From Mesorhizobium sp. CA8 (GTDB taxonomy: Bacteria; Pseudomonadota; Alphaproteobacteria; Rhizobiales; Rhizobiaceae), in contig NZ_JAIUHG010000010.1 of NCBI RefSeq assembly GCF_020164955.1, forward strand, positions 122,883 to 186,882: a DNA stretch of 64,000 nucleotides, read 5' to 3'. Of this stretch, positions 62,037-64,000 are shown one piece after another (the stretch's first letter is position 1; each line of letters starts with the position of its first letter). The notes under the pieces were generated by a model. That model was not told the origin of the DNA, made no database searches, and worked only from the letters and a program-made list of their open reading frames with translations. The translations under genes were made by a program, and so were the position numbers.

Positions 62037-62898
62037 TCAGCGCGCGTAGCGCCGCTCCGGGGAGGCGCTGGCGCCCTTCGTTGCCGACAAGGCGCCCAGG
62101 CCGAATTAGCTGGCCGGACATACGATACCCGGCCTGCGGGAAGTCGGGGGACTAGGGCAGACAGGCCGGGTCCTTACCCCGTTTGCTGTGCGGGGCAGGC
62201 GAATATTATGCGCCAATTGGCGGGTTTCTGCATCAACGATTTTAGTGACAGCTAATGAAATTAGGCCGCGCAACAAAAATCCCGCCGGCAGAGGCCTACG
62301 GGCTGTTCAGTGATGGGTATTCATCGCAGCACGCACGTGCACTTTCACAAATATCAAGACGCCGCCTGCTCACGTCGCCGCTGGGCGCGACCAGTGGCTG
62401 ACCCTGCGGGTGCAATGTTCCTAAGCCGGTTGCTCGGGGTCCCAGTGGCGGAGATTGGCCAAGTTATTGGAAGGATGGTGGGCGTAACAAGGTAGCGCAA
62501 TTCGCTTCCCCGGAGGGGCACCACGGCCACCACCCGCCCGTTCACCATCGCCGCGGACGTACCTTGAACCTATCGATCCCGTCTCAACCTACATCGCCGC
62601 GATCGACCCCGTGATGTTCACCATCGCAGTCTGGCGCTACCGGCAGCGCGATTATGATCGGGATGGCAGCAAGCGCTCTTATGGCCGTGCTGCTCGTGCC
62701 GCGTGAGTTCAGACGAGCCCTGTGAGCAACATTACGCAAGCCGCGTGCCCGGCCACGAAACCAGTGGAAAGGCATAGAAATCTATATCAATGCGTGCATG
62801 CTAATTTAGCTTTCTCTTTGGCCGACTCATTCCTGCCGAGTCGGTTAGGCCCGGCAGTTCAACCCACGCAAACCCCAACGCGGAACTGTCGGGCCGCT
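62037..62898. other. Stretch of 862 bases without a convincing gene
   Basis: No frame here has a good start, ribosome site and recognisable product. Inverted repeats are present: CCGACTC/GAGTCGG at 62822-62828 and 62838-62844, and GGCCCGGCAGTTC at 62848-62860 with GAACTGTCGGGCC at 62883-62895 (one mismatch). The last pair ends 4 bases from the stop of the next minus-strand gene and may be its transcription end. A 61-codon open frame at 62310-62495 (MMGIHRSTHVHFHKYQ) has no support beyond length. Confidence 0.5.
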
Positions 62899-63180
62899 CT
62901 ACGGGGAAGGCGTCCAGCCCTTGCGCTGCTCCGGCGTTAGAGCGTGATTAATGAACTGAACGTTCCGGTCCTCCCGGCCGGCGGCTCGGCACTCGTGGCA
63001 GTAGATCACTTTGGTCAAGCCCCAGTGCATGCAGGAGTGATCCGGGCCAAGCCGTTTGACCAGTTCGGCGACGTCGAGCAGCGCAGTCCGCCTGCATGTG
63101 AGGCAATAGACGGACAGGCCAGTGCCGGCCGCCAGCTTCTTGCCAAGCGTATCTTCAACGAACGGGTATTTATTCGACAT
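62899..63180 (-). CDS. Small zinc-ribbon-like hypothetical protein
   Basis: A 93-residue product, MSNKYPFVEDTLGKKLAAGT and onward, with two CxxC pairs: CLTC near residue 30 and CHEC near residue 65, plus DHSCMHWG between them. The arrangement suggests a structural zinc site. The basic C-terminal part ends FINHALTPEQRKGWTPSP. I do not recognise a named family. The frame extends upstream to 63417, but that part overlaps a terminator and looks non-coding. A start at 63180 follows GAGGATCGCCA, an acceptable ribosome site. Confidence 0.6.
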   Translation of the reverse strand: MSNKYPFVEDTLGKKLAAGTGLSVYCLTCRRTALLDVAELVKRLGPDHSCMHWGLTKVIYCHECRAAGREDRNVQFINHALTPEQRKGWTPSP

Positions 63181-63260
63181 TGGCGATCCTCGTGACCGGG
63201 GTCGCCGCACCACTCGGAATATATTCCTCTGCGCCGACTGATCGGCAAGAGTGCAGGCCC

Positions 63261-63291
63261 AAAAAAACCCGCTGTGGAAAACCACAGCGGG
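63261..63291 (-). terminator. Orphan Rho-independent terminator
   Basis: CCCGCTGTGG (63268-63277), loop AAAA, CCACAGCGGG (63282-63291). On the minus strand the stem is followed by seven T residues (63267-63261). It would end a minus-strand transcript arriving from the right, where no minus-strand gene is evident, and it precedes the zinc-ribbon gene. Confidence 0.75.
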
Positions 63292-63481
63292 CTCTTTGCC
63301 GGGCCTCCCAGGGAACCGCATTCCAGTGTGGGCCTGTTTGCGATAACACCCCACCCGACGCGCGACGCGCCGGGAAGGGAGGCAGCCCGAGCGCGCCGTC
63401 TGCTTCATCAACTTCACGCCTGATCCGATGTTCCATTAGCAGATGCTTGACTAAGCCGCTTCCCGCTCCAGACTCATCCCG

Positions 63482-63790
63482 ATGGCGAAGGGCTCTTTCA
63501 ACATTGGCGATGAAGTCGCCATCACAGCCACGGTGCGCAGGCGGGTGACAAAAGATTGGGTAAGCGTCTCTATCCCGTCCTACAATCAGCCGCATTCCAT
63601 TGTGAACCGGACATCGAAGGTCAAGCATGGCCAGCCGATCGAGCTTCGAGGCGACGTGACCCGGGTCGATGGAGACAAAGTGACGGTCAATCTCGGTGTT
63701 CCGGTCACCGTCGACATCGCAACGGTCAAACTCGTGACAGCTTATGTGCCGCCCAAGAGAAAGACGCCGCTGGTCGACAAAGCAACCTAG
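63482..63790 (+). CDS. Hypothetical small beta-rich protein
   Basis: A 102-residue open frame, MAKGSFNIGDEVAITATVRR onward, with alternating hydrophobic pattern (VTKDWVSVSIPSYNQPHSIV, IELRGDVTRVDGDKVTVNLG) suggestive of an SH3- or OB-like beta barrel. No family is recognised. No strong ribosome site precedes the ATG, but codon use and amino acid composition are plausible for a real gene. The 300 bases before it contain only the orphan terminator. Confidence 0.5.
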   Translation: MAKGSFNIGDEVAITATVRRRVTKDWVSVSIPSYNQPHSIVNRTSKVKHGQPIELRGDVTRVDGDKVTVNLGVPVTVDIATVKLVTAYVPPKRKTPLVDKAT

Positions 63791-64000
63791 GCCCCTGGGG
63801 ACGTTGGTTCGTGACGCCGGAATCGGCGACACGCCGCTGATCTTGCGCGAAGCCTGCGAAGTCTTCTTCACGCTCGGCAAGGTGTACGGGCATCATCACG
63901 ATTTCCAGAAGAACGCTGCGGAGGTCTAGACGTCATGTTCCGAGGCGGAGATCGGTGGCCCGCCCTTTCGTGCGATTAAAAGACGAGGGTTGCTCGGATG
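63791..64000. other. Window end without an identified gene
   Basis: A plus-strand frame to 63929 encodes PLGTLVRDAGIGDTPLILRE and a short remainder, but it has no start of its own with a ribosome site. Nothing recognisable follows; a gene may begin beyond the window. Confidence 0.35.

Noticed and set aside
62310..62495. 61-codon plus-strand frame MMGIHRSTHVHFHKYQ
   Set aside because: No ribosome site, no recognisable domain, atypical composition.
62483..62495. GTAACAAGGTAGC resembling the 3' end of 16S rRNA
   Set aside because: Only this short string matches; surrounding bases are not rRNA.

Overview
The window looks like the chromosome of a Mesorhizobium-type member of the Rhizobiales. It is GC-rich, with GC-rich third positions that create long open frames antisense to nearly every gene. 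The gene families are also rhizobial: heterotetrameric sarcosine oxidase, DUF992 and DUF680-like exported proteins, a GTG-start ribosomal protein S21, many ABC importers and many dehydrogenases. This assignment rests on gene content and remembered protein families only; no search was run.

Layout. 1-3640: nucleoside and base salvage (deoA cut by the window edge, upp, add) with a retroviral-type aspartic protease between them. 3809-7769: ubiquinone genes ubiE and ubiB, then a coaBC gene whose product begins with an antitoxin-like ribbon-helix-helix domain. 7811-13325: mostly minus strand, with a frameshifted MFS exporter, DUF992 protein, TPR lipoprotein, S21, a SET-domain protein, an SDR and a YrdB-like membrane protein. 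13529-18732: sarcosine oxidase operon soxBDAG. 18801-20445: composite repeat, two small proteins, a TetR regulator with repeated CGTACA half-sites, and a broken SDR start. 20464-25247: an acyl-CoA cluster (APH-type kinase, MaoC hydratase, SDR; divergently an acyl-CoA dehydrogenase and an MDR oxidoreductase) resembling 4-hydroxyacyl-CoA catabolism. 25471-28820: four overlapping genes for lipid-linked glycan or surface modification.

28843-36422: an RpiR regulator divergent from N-formylglutamate-amidohydrolase-like enzyme, amino acid/amine permease, glutamine-synthetase-like ligase, aldehyde dehydrogenase and iron alcohol dehydrogenase. Together these could form a complete gamma-glutamyl route for an amino alcohol: import, glutamylation, two oxidations, then amide hydrolysis. 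36667-40631 is a separate PotD/Fe-type ABC importer. 40807-44208 holds a cation/proton antiporter, an EEP-family hydrolase and an EamA transporter.

45531-60190 is one tightly packed, 12-gene minus-strand unit headed by a LacI regulator: Gfo/Idh oxidoreductase, CoA-transferase, enoyl-CoA hydratase, aldehyde dehydrogenase, a GtsA-like sugar ABC importer, GMC oxidoreductase, SDR, second GMC oxidoreductase and a Dabb protein. A DUF993 aldolase-like gene diverges from lacI across three operator-like palindromes. It looks like an uncharacterised pathway that oxidises an imported sugar-like compound and finishes through CoA esters. From 61576 to the end coding density drops: a frameshifted DUF1330 relic, inverted repeats, a small zinc-ribbon protein, an orphan terminator and one small hypothetical gene. 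No tRNA, rRNA, CRISPR array or intact insertion sequence was seen.
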